Source: Arcicella sp043769985 (GTDB taxonomy: Bacteria > Bacteroidota > Bacteroidia > Cytophagales > Spirosomataceae). From it: a stretch of 64,000 nucleotides of DNA. Positions 17,611 to 25,392 of the stretch are shown in pieces. Positions within the stretch are counted from its first letter, which is position 1; the number at the start of each line of letters is the position of its first letter. The DNA lies in NCBI GenBank assembly GCA_043769985.1, contig JAYVIV010000136.1, forward strand, positions 8,164 to 72,163. The letters run 5' to 3'. The notes under the pieces were generated by a model. The model was not told where the DNA came from and did no database searches. It saw only the letters and a program-made list of their open reading frames with translations. Position numbers and translations under genes: made by a program.

Positions 17611-18011
17611 TTTACAACAGTGTTTAAGTCTGGATTAACAACAATAATTTTCATGTTTATTTCTTTGATAACCATCTGAGGAAAAGGTAGTTCAAAAACC
17701 TCTTCATACACGTTATCGGTTATGCCCACGTACAAAATCCTTTCGGGTTCTTTCGTTTTCAAGGCAATTCGATAATCAATAAATTGTCCAACGGCTAAGT
17801 GAAAATCATATACTTTTGAAAGACCCGCAAATGTTTTTACCTCAATCGCTATTTTCTCTCCTTCTCTCTCGGCAGCTACCAAATTTTCAGCTCCTAAATC
17901 TATCTCCATTTCAAAACCCCCAACTTTCACAGGATATGGGTCGTGGGTTATCTTCCAACCATCGTTAATGAGGGCATTCTTTACAATATTGTGGATTAGG
18001 TCTCTTGCCAT
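17598..18011 (-). CDS. xisH: XisH family protein (PD-(D/E)XK-like fold)
   Basis: Protein of 137 residues starting MARDLIHNIVKNALINDGWK, the standard XisH beginning, so the ATG at 18009-18011 is chosen. EMEIDLGAENLVAAEREGEK followed by IAIEVKTFAG gives the D...ExK arrangement of restriction-endonuclease-like folds, and FHLAVGQFIDYRIAL follows. It is paired with xisI. The function of such orphan pairs is not known; a nuclease with a small regulator is one reading. Confidence 0.85.
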   Translation of the reverse strand: MARDLIHNIVKNALINDGWKITHDPYPVKVGGFEMEIDLGAENLVAAEREGEKIAIEVKTFAGLSKVYDFHLAVGQFIDYRIALKTKEPERILYVGITDNVYEEVFELPFPQMVIKEINMKIIVVNPDLNTVVKWIK

Positions 18012-18034
18012 TATAAATTTGGATTTATTTTTCC

Positions 18035-19522
18035 CTACAAATTTAACCACAATTTCAGATTCTCGTTCTTCCCATCCATTATTTCCAAATGAATCTTTCC
18101 TTCCTCATTCCACTGCATTTGCAAACCAAAAGCATCCAACAACTCGTTGACCATGCTTTCGAGAGGCATATTTCCGTGGATGCAGCCTTTGAAATATTGG
18201 GATAATGAACGCCCATAAACTTCTTCACAAACTCGCTGATAATCCGTTATCGAATAACCTACGCCCATTTTTCCGAAGCGTTCCCACATCGTTTTCATGA
18301 CGGTCTCTAAGGATTTTTGATGTCCAAAACGCAAGCGAATCATTAAATCCAAAATCAACGCAACAACCGCCCCTTTCTGATAAATTGAAACTCTACGGTG
18401 CGGAATGGCTTGCGAATATCCATCCAACCATAAATCAAAAGAAGATTCTACCAACGACTGAAAAGCCTTGCCATCTTGCTCAAAATGACGTTTCAAGACG
18501 GTTTCTAATTCCTTTAAATATTGTTCTTGCGTAAAAACATCCGACTGTACCAAAAATAAATCTCCATAATAAGTCGTAACACCTTCCGCTACAAAACCCG
18601 TTGAAAAGTAGTTTTCCTTCGTAAAATCATAAGGCATCATCTCAACGGGACGAATTTTACAGATATTCCAAGCATGATACAATTCGTGTGAAGAAACGCC
18701 CAAAAGGTCATTATACAATCCATCGCCTTCAGAATCTGGTCCTAAGACAATCATTGTAGAATTCCGATGTTCTACGCCATGATAGAAGGAAGTCGGTAGA
18801 ATCCAGTTGATAAAATGGTAATCTTTTTCTGGAAAATCACCCATTACTTGAATTTGTTTCTCCGTAAATGCTTGAAAATCAATGAGTAATTTCGTCCAAT
18901 TGGGCGTATGATTTCCCAAAAACCAAACGTGGAAATCAACATTTTCCACTTGGTAGCTTTGATGTTGGAGGTACGGACTGGCGAGAAGAGGGGAATCGAC
19001 TAAAGCCCCCCAACCCCCAGAGGGTGAGTCAAAAACTACATTCAACCTTCCATCCTTGAAAGTACCAAAATTGGACTCGAAAGCTCCCCCTCTGGGGGCG
19101 GGGGGGGCTTCTACTTCCAACGCACAAGCCTCATCTATACGCCCTTGTACATAAGGCAAACAGTTTACGAAATTAACGTACATTACCGATTCATCCACGA
19201 ACGAACTTCCTGCATTTTGGACATTAGCAAAATAAGTGAATTTGATAACAATCTCCTGTAAATCATTTGTTTGAATTAGCCAACGGTCTTTGGTGAGTTT
19301 GTGAAACAAGACCTCCCCCCCCAGCCCCCTCTCCGATAGAGAGGGGGGGTAAAACACCTCAAATAGTTGAATATTTTTGGCAAAATTTTGGAGTTCATAA
19401 CGCCCAGGTCGCCACGCAGGGAGTTGCAGTTCGATGCTGTCGGACTGAATGTTATCAATCACCATTTCTATATTGAGGAAATGGCTTTGAGGGTTTTGGG
19501 AAGATATTTTGTATTTTATCAT
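18035..19522 (-). CDS. M61 family metallopeptidase (glycyl aminopeptidase-like) with two in-frame palindromes
   Basis: Protein of 495 residues. The N-terminal beta domain (QLPAWRPGRYELQNFAKNIQ) is typical of M61. The gluzincin site is SSHELYHAWNICKIRP (HELYH at about 277-281) with the downstream Glu in VAEGVTTYYGDLFLV. Family members usually have a C-terminal PDZ domain and about 580-620 residues; here the end after NMPLESMVNELL is short and no clear PDZ is seen. No signal peptide is visible. Two insertions are translated: YPPSLSERGLGGE (about residue 60-72) and PPAPRGGAFESN ... SPSGGWGALVDS (about 138-175). Activity is probably removal of N-terminal residues, by family. Confidence 0.85.
   Translation of the reverse strand: MIKYKISSQNPQSHFLNIEMVIDNIQSDSIELQLPAWRPGRYELQNFAKNIQLFEVFYPPSLSERGLGGEVLFHKLTKDRWLIQTNDLQEIVIKFTYFANVQNAGSSFVDESVMYVNFVNCLPYVQGRIDEACALEVEAPPAPRGGAFESNFGTFKDGRLNVVFDSPSGGWGALVDSPLLASPYLQHQSYQVENVDFHVWFLGNHTPNWTKLLIDFQAFTEKQIQVMGDFPEKDYHFINWILPTSFYHGVEHRNSTMIVLGPDSEGDGLYNDLLGVSSHELYHAWNICKIRPVEMMPYDFTKENYFSTGFVAEGVTTYYGDLFLVQSDVFTQEQYLKELETVLKRHFEQDGKAFQSLVESSFDLWLDGYSQAIPHRRVSIYQKGAVVALILDLMIRLRFGHQKSLETVMKTMWERFGKMGVGYSITDYQRVCEEVYGRSLSQYFKGCIHGNMPLESMVNELLDAFGLQMQWNEEGKIHLEIMDGKNENLKLWLNL
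19003..19110. repeat. Intragenic palindrome in the M61 gene, CCCCC type
   Basis: AAGCCCCCCAACCCCCAGAG at the left is complementary to the right end (CTCTGGGGGCGGGGGGGCTT), separated by about 60 bp. It is in frame and translated as APPAPRGGA ... SPSGGWGAL. Confidence 0.8.
19312..19350. repeat. Intragenic hairpin in the M61 gene
   Basis: CCCCCTCTC (19325-19333) pairs with GAGAGGGGG (19339-19347). It is translated as YPPSLSERGLGGE. Confidence 0.75.
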
Positions 19523-19535
19523 AAGATTCTATGGC

Positions 19536-19605
19536 ACACGGATTGAACGGATTAGACACGGATTTACAGATTTTTAAATCCGTGTCTAATCCGTTCAATC
19601 CGTGT
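19536..19605. repeat. Perfect inverted repeat, family B copy 1
   Basis: 31-bp perfect arms (19536-19566 and 19575-19605) starting ACACGGATTGAACGGATTAG, with an 8-bp loop. It is upstream of the M61 gene and ahead of the rpmH promoter. Related copies are at 36276, 47261 and 62451. Confidence 0.9.
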
Positions 19606-19672
19606 TCTATTTCTGCGAACAACCAAATTACTCATAATCAATCATATAAAAACCAAAACTTTTAAAAAAGAG

Positions 19673-19703
19673 TTGGGGAATAATAATAAGTTCCTTACCT
19701 TTG
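19673..19703 (+). promoter_or_regulatory. Bacteroidota-type promoter for rpmH-rnpA
   Basis: TTG at 19673-19675 and TACCTTTG at 19696-19703 are separated by 20 bp, matching the TTG (-33) and TAnnTTTG (-7) pattern of Bacteroidota vegetative promoters. The rpmH start is 44 bp downstream. Confidence 0.75.
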
Positions 19704-19747
19704 CAGTCCTGTTTTAAGAACGCAACAAGATTTCAAAGATACAAGTC

Positions 19748-19903
19748 ATGAAAAGAACATTTCAACCATCGGTAAAGAAAAGAAAGAATAAGCACGGTTT
19801 CCGTGAGAGAATGTCAACTCCAAACGGTCGTCGTACATTAGCGGCTCGTCGTGCAAGAGGAAGACACAAATTGACTGTTTCTGACGAGAAGAGAGGTAAG
19901 TAA
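19748..19903 (+). CDS. rpmH: 50S ribosomal protein L34
   Basis: Highly basic protein of 51 residues beginning MKRTFQPSVKKRKNKHGFRE and containing RMSTPNGRRTLAARRARGR, the L34 signature. It is a component of the large ribosomal subunit that binds 23S rRNA. A clear promoter lies upstream, and rnpA follows after a 75-bp AT-rich spacer with ATTAATTA-type repeats, the usual rpmH-rnpA order. The tail VSDEKRGK is slightly longer than in many L34 proteins. Confidence 0.97.
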   Translation: MKRTFQPSVKKRKNKHGFRERMSTPNGRRTLAARRARGRHKLTVSDEKRGK

Positions 19904-19978
19904 TTCAGTGAATAGTTAATAATTAATAGAGAATAGTTAGTTCAACTATTACTTATTATCTTTTAATTATTAATTAAC

Positions 19979-20443
19979 GTGAAATTTACTTTTAAGAAGT
20001 CCGAAAGACTCAATTCCAAAAAAGTTATAGAACAACTCTTTGATAAAAAGGGTAGAGAAACAAACCAATCGGTTTTTCTCTACCCTTTTCGTGTTTCTTA
20101 TTTAGGTGTTAGGGGTTTGGATTTAGGGGCGGCAGCCGTTGCTGTTAGTGAATCAGAGTCCGACACCCTAACCCCTAATCCCCAATACCCAACAGCAACG
20201 GCTGCCGTCCCTAATCCCCAAATTCTCATTTCCGTTTCCAAACGATTCTTCAAACACGCCGTTGATAGAAATCTCATCAAGCGTCGTACCCGTGAGACAT
20301 ACCGCCTGAATAAGCACCTTTTGCTACAAAAACCATCCTCCCAAATTCCAGCTTACATTGCTTTTGTGTATATTGCAAAGACAATCGAAGATTACGCCAA
20401 AATAGAAAAATCCATGAAGGCGATTTTTCAGAAAATGGTTTAG
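19979..20443 (+). CDS. rnpA: Ribonuclease P protein component carrying a palindromic insertion
   Basis: The 154-residue protein starts on GTG at 19979. It matches RnpA at both ends: FKKSERLNSKKVIEQLFDKK and the RNA-binding RNR region VDRNLIKRRTRETYRLN. RnpA is the protein cofactor of RNase P, which trims tRNA 5' leaders. Between FRVSYL and ILISVSKRFFKHA an extra stretch of about 36-40 residues (LGVRGLDLGAAAVAVSES ... NPQYPTATAAVPNPQ) is encoded by a complex palindrome. Without it the protein would be about 116-118 residues, the normal size. The insertion falls in the loop between early beta strands, so the protein is probably functional since the gene is essential. Confidence 0.9.
   Translation: MKFTFKKSERLNSKKVIEQLFDKKGRETNQSVFLYPFRVSYLGVRGLDLGAAAVAVSESESDTLTPNPQYPTATAAVPNPQILISVSKRFFKHAVDRNLIKRRTRETYRLNKHLLLQKPSSQIPAYIAFVYIAKTIEDYAKIEKSMKAIFQKMV
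20104..20222. repeat. Intragenic nested palindrome in rnpA
   Basis: GGCAGCCGTTGCTGTT (20131-20146) and AACAGCAACGGCTGCC (20191-20206) are perfect complements. Outside and inside them, TTAGGGG and CCCCTAA words pair as well. The whole stretch is an uninterrupted part of the rnpA frame. Confidence 0.85.
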
Positions 20444-20504
20444 TTTTTGTTTGAAATATCGTATTTGATTTTGCGTTAAATGTATTGATATAATACTTGA
20501 AAAC

Positions 20505-20789
20505 ATGGAAAATATAAAGCAACGACTCTATAAAGTCAATATCACGAAAGACCCCGAACAAGGATATTTTGTGGCAGAAGTGCCTACATTAAGCCCTTGT
20601 ATTACTTACGGCGAAACCTTTGAGGAAGCCATAGAAATGGTAAAAGAAGCCATTGAGGCAGTTGTGGAATCGAGATTAGAGAATGGTTATCCCGTGCCTG
20701 ATGATAATGCAGAACTCGAAAAGAAATCAACAACAACCCATACTGTCCTAAATATCAACACTTTACCCTATCAATACGCCACAGCTTAA
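20505..20789 (+). CDS. hicB: HicB family antitoxin
   Basis: Protein of 94 residues with the partial RNase H-like HicB fold: YKVNITKDPEQGYFVAEVPT, LSPCITYGETFEEAIEMVKE, and AIEAVVESRLENGYPVPDD. HicB binds and blocks HicA and usually represses the operon. The stop overlaps the HicA start by one base (20789), so the pair is translationally coupled. The order hicB-hicA is the reverse of the classical E. coli order but is common. Confidence 0.9.
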   Translation: MENIKQRLYKVNITKDPEQGYFVAEVPTLSPCITYGETFEEAIEMVKEAIEAVVESRLENGYPVPDDNAELEKKSTTTHTVLNINTLPYQYATA

Positions 20790-20992
20790 TGGGATATTCA
20801 CCAAAAGAAATTATCAAAGTGATAGAAGAAAATGGTTGGTATCTTGACAGAATTAGAGGCAGCCACCACGTTTATAAAAATGATGAATTACAAAAATCTG
20901 TACCTATCCCCATTCACGGAAAGAAGGATTTGGGGAAAGGATTGTTTTATAAAATATTGAAACAATGTGATATTGATAGAGAGGAGATTTAG
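20789..20992 (+). CDS. hicA: HicA family mRNA interferase toxin
   Basis: Protein of 67 residues with the double-stranded RNA-binding-like HicA fold: SPKEIIKVIEENGWYLDRIR, then GSHHVYKN containing the catalytic His, and VPIPIHGKKDLGKGLFYKIL. The toxin degrades mRNA independently of ribosomes. It is coupled to hicB upstream. All expected residues are present, so the module looks intact. Confidence 0.92.
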   Translation: MGYSPKEIIKVIEENGWYLDRIRGSHHVYKNDELQKSVPIPIHGKKDLGKGLFYKILKQCDIDREEI

Positions 20993-21020
20993 GATTGATT
21001 AACTTTAAAAACACAATAAA

Positions 21021-21224
21021 ATGGAAACCGCAACTATACAAAGAGGTATCAGTTATGTTACCAATAATTTTGGTGAAAAAACCGCTATGATGTTTGATTT
21101 AAAAAATGAAGCCATAAAGGAATTAATGGAAGATTTATTAGATACGCTCTCGGCTGCGGAGAGAATCAATGACCCCGTTGTTCCATTTAGTGAAGTGCGT
21201 GCAAGAATTAAAGCCAAACTATAA
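21021..21224 (+). CDS. Putative antitoxin of a RelE/ParE-type module
   Basis: Acidic protein of 67 residues (METATIQRGISYVTNNFGEK, then LKNEAIKELMEDLLDTLSAA and VVPFSEVRARIKAKL). It sits 9 bp before a RelE-like toxin gene. It is not a clear member of a named antitoxin family, so the call rests mainly on size and position. Confidence 0.7.
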   Translation: METATIQRGISYVTNNFGEKTAMMFDLKNEAIKELMEDLLDTLSAAERINDPVVPFSEVRARIKAKL

Positions 21225-21233
21225 ACTCGGAAA

Positions 21234-21506
21234 ATGTACGAAATAGTAATTAGCGAAAAGGCAGACAAAGAACTTGATAAACTACCAGCCAAAGTGGCGG
21301 ATAAAATCTTGGATAAAATTGAGATTTTAGCAATTGACCCAAGACCTCGCAAGCATAAGAAACTAACCAATTTTCATGTAGCAAATGTAACAGGTGACCT
21401 TTACAGAATTAGGATAGGAGATTACAGAGCAATTTACACCATTGAAGATGACATTTTAAGGATTTTGGTTGTGAAAATTGCTCATCGGAAAGAGGTTTAT
21501 GAGTGA
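21234..21506 (+). CDS. RelE/ParE superfamily toxin
   Basis: Basic protein of 90 residues: MYEIVISEKADKELDKLPAK at the start, KILDKIEILAIDPRP in the middle, then GDLYRIRIGDYRAIYTIEDD and VVKIAHRKEVYE. The pattern RIRIGDYRAIY and the final HRKEVY are typical of RelE mRNA interferases. It is predicted to cleave mRNA on the ribosome and to be neutralised by the preceding small protein. Confidence 0.9.
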   Translation: MYEIVISEKADKELDKLPAKVADKILDKIEILAIDPRPRKHKKLTNFHVANVTGDLYRIRIGDYRAIYTIEDDILRILVVKIAHRKEVYE

Positions 21507-21588
21507 TATAGACATATTAAAAAAGTTTAAGTATTTGATTATCAGTAAATTATGATCAAAAATTAATTGGTGAATTGCTTACGCAAGA

Positions 21589-21678
21589 GTGGTCGGTGAG
21601 GACACACGACCATGGGACGGAGAGTTACCAGCCGAGGAAAAAAACACATGACCACGGGACGGAGAGTTACCAGCCGAG
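21589..21678. repeat. Spacer repeat: GGTCGGTGAGGACAC motif and two 33-bp direct copies
   Basis: GTGGTCGGTGAGGACAC at 21589-21605 is followed by two 33-bp copies (21604-21636 and 21646-21678) that share CGGGACGGAGAGTTACCAGC with minor changes (ACGACCATGGG versus ATGACCACGGG). Only two copies exist. Confidence 0.8.
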
Positions 21679-21688
21679 TAAATAGAAA

Positions 21689-22330
21689 ATGCAAAATTTT
21701 AAAGAACTTAAAATAGAATTTGGAGAACATATCAATAAGATTTTTCCATTTGAAAATAAAAAACTAAAAATATCTCGTGACGGAGGAGAAGTTTTTTGCA
21801 AAACAGATTTTGGTTTATTTTGCTTTTTCTTTGCTGCATCAGACTGGGGAAATGAATATGAAATTAGTTTTGGGGCAACAATTGGTTTCAGAGATGTTTT
21901 TACATTGTATCAAAAATTTCAAAAAATAAAACTTGGTAGTTCTTATTCTCATTTAGTTTATAACATGAAAGAACTTGATACTATATCTATGAGAGACTAT
22001 TTTGTTAGAGAAAGTACAGATATTGAAGCTATTAAAAATGAGGTGGCATTATTTTATAAAAAAGTATTATCAGATTTTTTTTCAAAGTTCTCTTCAAATA
22101 ATGACTTACATAAACATCTTAATTCTAATCCTACAATTGAATGTTTATGGGCAGAAAACGTTTCGGGGAGGTATATAGATGGAATTATTATAGCAAAGAT
22201 TGTTGGCGAGAATTATCATGAGTTATCAGAAAAATATAAAGATTATCAAAAAAAGAAATGGAATTATAAAAACGATGAACCTCGATTAGTTGAGATTGAT
22301 GAATTAGTTGAATTTTTGGATAGAAATTAG
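21689..22330 (+). CDS. Hypothetical cytoplasmic protein, 213 residues
   Basis: Not recognised. The protein is soluble and Lys/Phe/Asp-rich, with FGLFCFFFAASDWGNEYEIS, IGFRDVFTLYQKFQKIKLGS and the acidic end EPRLVEIDELVEFLDRN. It starts 11 bp after the second 33-bp direct repeat. It has no signal peptide or membrane segment. It lies in a patch of toxin-antitoxin genes and may be an accessory gene of recent arrival, but there is no homology-based support for a function. Confidence 0.6.
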   Translation: MQNFKELKIEFGEHINKIFPFENKKLKISRDGGEVFCKTDFGLFCFFFAASDWGNEYEISFGATIGFRDVFTLYQKFQKIKLGSSYSHLVYNMKELDTISMRDYFVRESTDIEAIKNEVALFYKKVLSDFFSKFSSNNDLHKHLNSNPTIECLWAENVSGRYIDGIIIAKIVGENYHELSEKYKDYQKKKWNYKNDEPRLVEIDELVEFLDRN

Positions 22331-22441
22331 CTTCTTAATCAGTGACACTTGTTGTGTTTTATAATTTCCTTCCAAATTTCCAACCTATAAACCAACAATA
22401 ACAAATTAATAATTCAAAAAATAAGACTTAAAGTAAATAAA

Positions 22442-24109
22442 ATGAACATAAAAAAATATACTAAAACCCTAATAATCAGTGGAATAACGATTATGGGACT
22501 ATCGTTTGCTTCCTTCTCTGACCCAGGCGAGCGATTCTTTGATATTGCTAAAAACTTGGATATTTATGCCACGCTTTTCAAGGAATTGAATCGCTATTAC
22601 GTGGACGAAATCAATCCAAATAAGACGGTTAAGACTTCGATTGATGCGATGTTGAAATCGTTTGACCCTTACACCGTCTATTATGCCGAGGACGATATTG
22701 AGGATTATATGACCATGACAACAGGCAAATACAACGGTATCGGCATCGTGACGGGTAACCGCAACGGACGTATCATGGTGATGCTGATTGATGAAGGTAC
22801 ACCCGCCGAAAAATCGGGCTTGAAAATTGGTGATGAAATTGTGAAAGTAGATGGCGTTGATTTGAAATCTAAAAAAGGAATCGACCCCGGCAAATTGATA
22901 AAGGGACAAACGGGTACATCCGTAAAATTGACCGTAAAACGCTACGGAACGGATAAATTGGAAGATATTTCCGTTACTCGTGATGTAGTGAAAATGAAAA
23001 ATGTTCCTTACTACGGCATGATTAATGACGAAGTGGGCTACATTGATTTGAAGGATTTTACGGGTACTGCCTCCAAAGAAGTGCGTCAGGCTTTTACGGA
23101 ATTGAAGGGCAAAGGCATGAAAAAATTGGTGCTTGACCTTCGTGAAAATCCAGGTGGATTATTGAATATGGCGGTGGATATTTGTAATGTTTTCTTGCCC
23201 AAAGAATCTGAAATTGTTTCGACCAAAGGAAAGGTTCAAGAATGGAATAAAACCTACACGGGACTCAATCCTGCGATGGATACGGAAATGCCAATTAGCG
23301 TTTTGACCAATTCGAGAAGTGCTTCGGCGGCGGAAATTGTGTCGGGCGTAATTCAGGATTATGACCGTGGCGTGTTGATTGGACAACGTACTTATGGCAA
23401 GGGTTTAGTGCAAGTTACTCGTGATTTGACGTATAATACCAAATTGAAAGTTACCACCGCAAAATATTACATTCCGAGTGGACGTTGCATCCAAGCGATT
23501 GACTATGCACACCGTAATCCAGACGGTAGCGTTGGAAAATTACCAGACTCTTTGAAACGTCCTTTCAAGACTAAAAAGAGTGGAAGAACGGTTTATGATG
23601 GTGGAGGAGTTTTGCCAGACATTGAAATCGAAAAACCATTGCCAGCGGCTATAACGATGTCATTATCAAATAAATACGTTTTGTTTGACTATGCCATCAA
23701 GTATCATTTCGACCATCCAACCATTAAATCTGCGAAGGATTTTGAATTGTCGGCAACGGAATATCAGGACTTTGTGAAATGGGCAGTTACGCAAGAATTT
23801 GATTATACAACGCAAGCTGAAAGAGACTTAAATACCTTGGAAGCTTCGGCAAAAAAGGAGCGTTATTTTGATGTAGTTTCGGAACAATTGAAGTCCCTTC
23901 GTTCAAAATTATCGCACAGTAAGGAGCAAGACATGATGAAGTTTAAGGACGAAATTAAGACGGCTTTGGAGCAAGAAATCATCGTACATTATTATCTCCA
24001 AAAAGGCACTCGGGAGCAATCATTCGCCAAAGACCCTGAAATTCAGTCGGCTTTAAAATTGTTTTCGGATATGAATCGTTATCAGGCGATTTTGAAAGGG
24101 TCGAAATAA
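22442..24109 (+). CDS. S41 family C-terminal processing protease (Ctp/Prc)
   Basis: Periplasmic serine protease of 555 residues with an N-terminal signal/anchor (TLIISGITIMGLSFASF). An S41 N-terminal region is followed by a PDZ domain (YNGIGIVTGNRNGRIMVMLI through GLKIGDEIVKVDG, about 95-185), then the tail-specific protease core with LRENPGGLLNMAVDICNVFL, catalytic Ser295 in SRSASAAEIVSG and Lys320 in RTYGKGLVQ. The family trims C-termini of periplasmic proteins or degrades misfolded ones. All catalytic residues are present. It is followed by repeat-rich DNA and appears monocistronic. Confidence 0.93.
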   Translation: MNIKKYTKTLIISGITIMGLSFASFSDPGERFFDIAKNLDIYATLFKELNRYYVDEINPNKTVKTSIDAMLKSFDPYTVYYAEDDIEDYMTMTTGKYNGIGIVTGNRNGRIMVMLIDEGTPAEKSGLKIGDEIVKVDGVDLKSKKGIDPGKLIKGQTGTSVKLTVKRYGTDKLEDISVTRDVVKMKNVPYYGMINDEVGYIDLKDFTGTASKEVRQAFTELKGKGMKKLVLDLRENPGGLLNMAVDICNVFLPKESEIVSTKGKVQEWNKTYTGLNPAMDTEMPISVLTNSRSASAAEIVSGVIQDYDRGVLIGQRTYGKGLVQVTRDLTYNTKLKVTTAKYYIPSGRCIQAIDYAHRNPDGSVGKLPDSLKRPFKTKKSGRTVYDGGGVLPDIEIEKPLPAAITMSLSNKYVLFDYAIKYHFDHPTIKSAKDFELSATEYQDFVKWAVTQEFDYTTQAERDLNTLEASAKKERYFDVVSEQLKSLRSKLSHSKEQDMMKFKDEIKTALEQEIIVHYYLQKGTREQSFAKDPEIQSALKLFSDMNRYQAILKGSK

Positions 24110-24266
24110 GGTTGATGGAACGCAGATGACGCAGATGCCTTCGGCAACGCAGATTTAAGAAGATTTTTTTACTTCGTAAATTGTATTTCAAAAAATAGCA
24201 ACTAAGAAATTGGTCGCTATTTTTTGTTTAAGGGGTTTGGGGTTAATTTTGTGAGAATAAGTTTCT
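24110..24266. other. Non-coding spacer with CGCAGATGACGCAGAT-type repeat
   Basis: Contains AACGCAGATGACGCAGATG at about 24120 and AACGCAGATT at about 24144, words typical of dispersed Bacteroidota spacer repeats. I see no gene between the S41 protease gene and tsaB (24110-24421). Confidence 0.5.
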
Positions 24267-24366
24267 GTCTGAATTTGGATTCGTCAGATTAGAGGATTTT
24301 TTGGATTAAATCATTGAGCAGATAATAATCCAAAAAATCCATTAATCTGACGAATCCAAATTCAGA
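24267..24366. repeat. Long inverted repeat, family A copy 4
   Basis: GTCTGAATTTGGATTCGTCA at the left and CTGACGAATCCAAATTCAGA at the right, 55 bp ahead of tsaB. Confidence 0.85.
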
Positions 24367-24421
24367 TAAAAAAACGAACAAACAAAACTCCACACTCAAG
24401 ACTCAAAATTCCAAACTCAAA

Positions 24422-25111
24422 ATGTCCTTAATCCTCAGCATAGATACCTCCACAAAAGTATGTTCCGTTGCCTTGCATCAAGACGGTAAATTACTGGCTG
24501 TCAACGAATTATATACTGAAAAATCTCATTCTGGAATGCTCACGACACTTTGCGAAAATGTGGTGAAGTATGCGGGTTTTTCGTTGAACGCTGTAGATGC
24601 TTTTGCCGTTGCGAAAGGTCCTGGTTCATATACGGGTTTACGTATTGGTGTTTCCACTGCCAAGGGTTTTTGCTTTGCTTTGGATAAACCTTTGATTGCT
24701 GTAAATACGCTCGAAGCAATGGCGTTTCAAGTCAAAGGTTTTTATGATGAAACCTATTTACTTTGTCCGATGATTGATGCTCGAAGAATGGAAGTTTATT
24801 GCCAAGTTCTTGATCATCAAATGAATGTAATTTCCGAAACGGAGGCAAAGATTATTGATGAATTATCTTTTTCTGAGTTATTAAACGAAAAGAAGATTGT
24901 ATTTTTTGGCGATGGTGCGGCAAAATGTCAAGCAGAAATTACCCATAAAAATGCTGTTTTCTTAAATACAGAGATTCATCCTTCTGCCAAAACGGTTGGA
25001 TTATTGGCAACCAATTCTTTTGAAAAATCGTTATTTGAAAACGTAGTAACTTTCGAGCCTTTTTATTTGAAAGACTTTGTGGGAACACAGGCTAAGAAGG
25101 TGCAGAATTAA
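24422..25111 (+). CDS. tsaB: tRNA threonylcarbamoyladenosine biosynthesis protein TsaB
   Basis: Protein of 229 residues with the ASKHA-type fold of TsaB: ILSIDTSTKVCSVALHQDGK at the start, EKSHSGMLTTLCENVV, and the signature AVAKGPGSYTGLRIGVSTAK. TsaB is the partner that supports TsaD in making the t6A modification of ANN-decoding tRNAs, and is essential in most bacteria. The length is normal. Inverted repeat DNA lies upstream; a small toxin-antitoxin pair follows after 50 bp. Confidence 0.95.
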   Translation: MSLILSIDTSTKVCSVALHQDGKLLAVNELYTEKSHSGMLTTLCENVVKYAGFSLNAVDAFAVAKGPGSYTGLRIGVSTAKGFCFALDKPLIAVNTLEAMAFQVKGFYDETYLLCPMIDARRMEVYCQVLDHQMNVISETEAKIIDELSFSELLNEKKIVFFGDGAAKCQAEITHKNAVFLNTEIHPSAKTVGLLATNSFEKSLFENVVTFEPFYLKDFVGTQAKKVQN

Positions 25112-25161
25112 GATAAATAATTTGTGTTATTTTTTGTAATATTGAATAAAAAATTAGCATC

Positions 25162-25392
25162 ATGCAAATATCCTTAAATGTCAATTTATCACTATCTTTT
25201 CATCAATTGGTAGAATTAGCACGACAACTTCCCAAGAAGGAACGGGTTGAACTTGCTTCAATTTTAATAGATGATGAACCTTCAAAAGAACAAATTTTGC
25301 AAGGATTAAAAGAAGCTATTGAAGAAGTAAACTTAGCTAAAAAAGGAAAAATAAAACTTAAATCTGCCCGAGAATTTATAAATGAGTTATAA
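25162..25392 (+). CDS. Putative antitoxin, RelE-like module family X (copy 1)
   Basis: Protein of 76 residues: LSFHQLVELARQLPKKERVE at the start and GLKEAIEEVNLAKKGKIKLK, ending SAREFINEL. The C-terminal KGKIKLKSAREFINEL resembles the end of the small protein at 59700-59912 (KGELKLKNAFDLINEL), which also precedes a related toxin. It overlaps the toxin gene by 11 bp. Confidence 0.8.
   Translation: MQISLNVNLSLSFHQLVELARQLPKKERVELASILIDDEPSKEQILQGLKEAIEEVNLAKKGKIKLKSAREFINEL

Noticed and set aside
17272..18011. XisH/XisI as proof of a nearby excisable element
   Set aside because: No recombinase, nif gene or repeated attachment sites are visible.
20098..20280. Minus-strand open frame across the rnpA palindrome
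   Set aside because: It arises because the palindrome is open on both strands; no start signal or homology is seen.
19673..20443. rpmH-rnpA as marker of the replication origin
   Set aside because: No dnaA, DnaA-box cluster, gyrB or dnaN is present, and in Bacteroidota this gene pair is often away from oriC.
21589..21678. Possible CRISPR array from 33-bp direct repeats
   Set aside because: Only two copies with a 9-bp gap, and no cas genes nearby.
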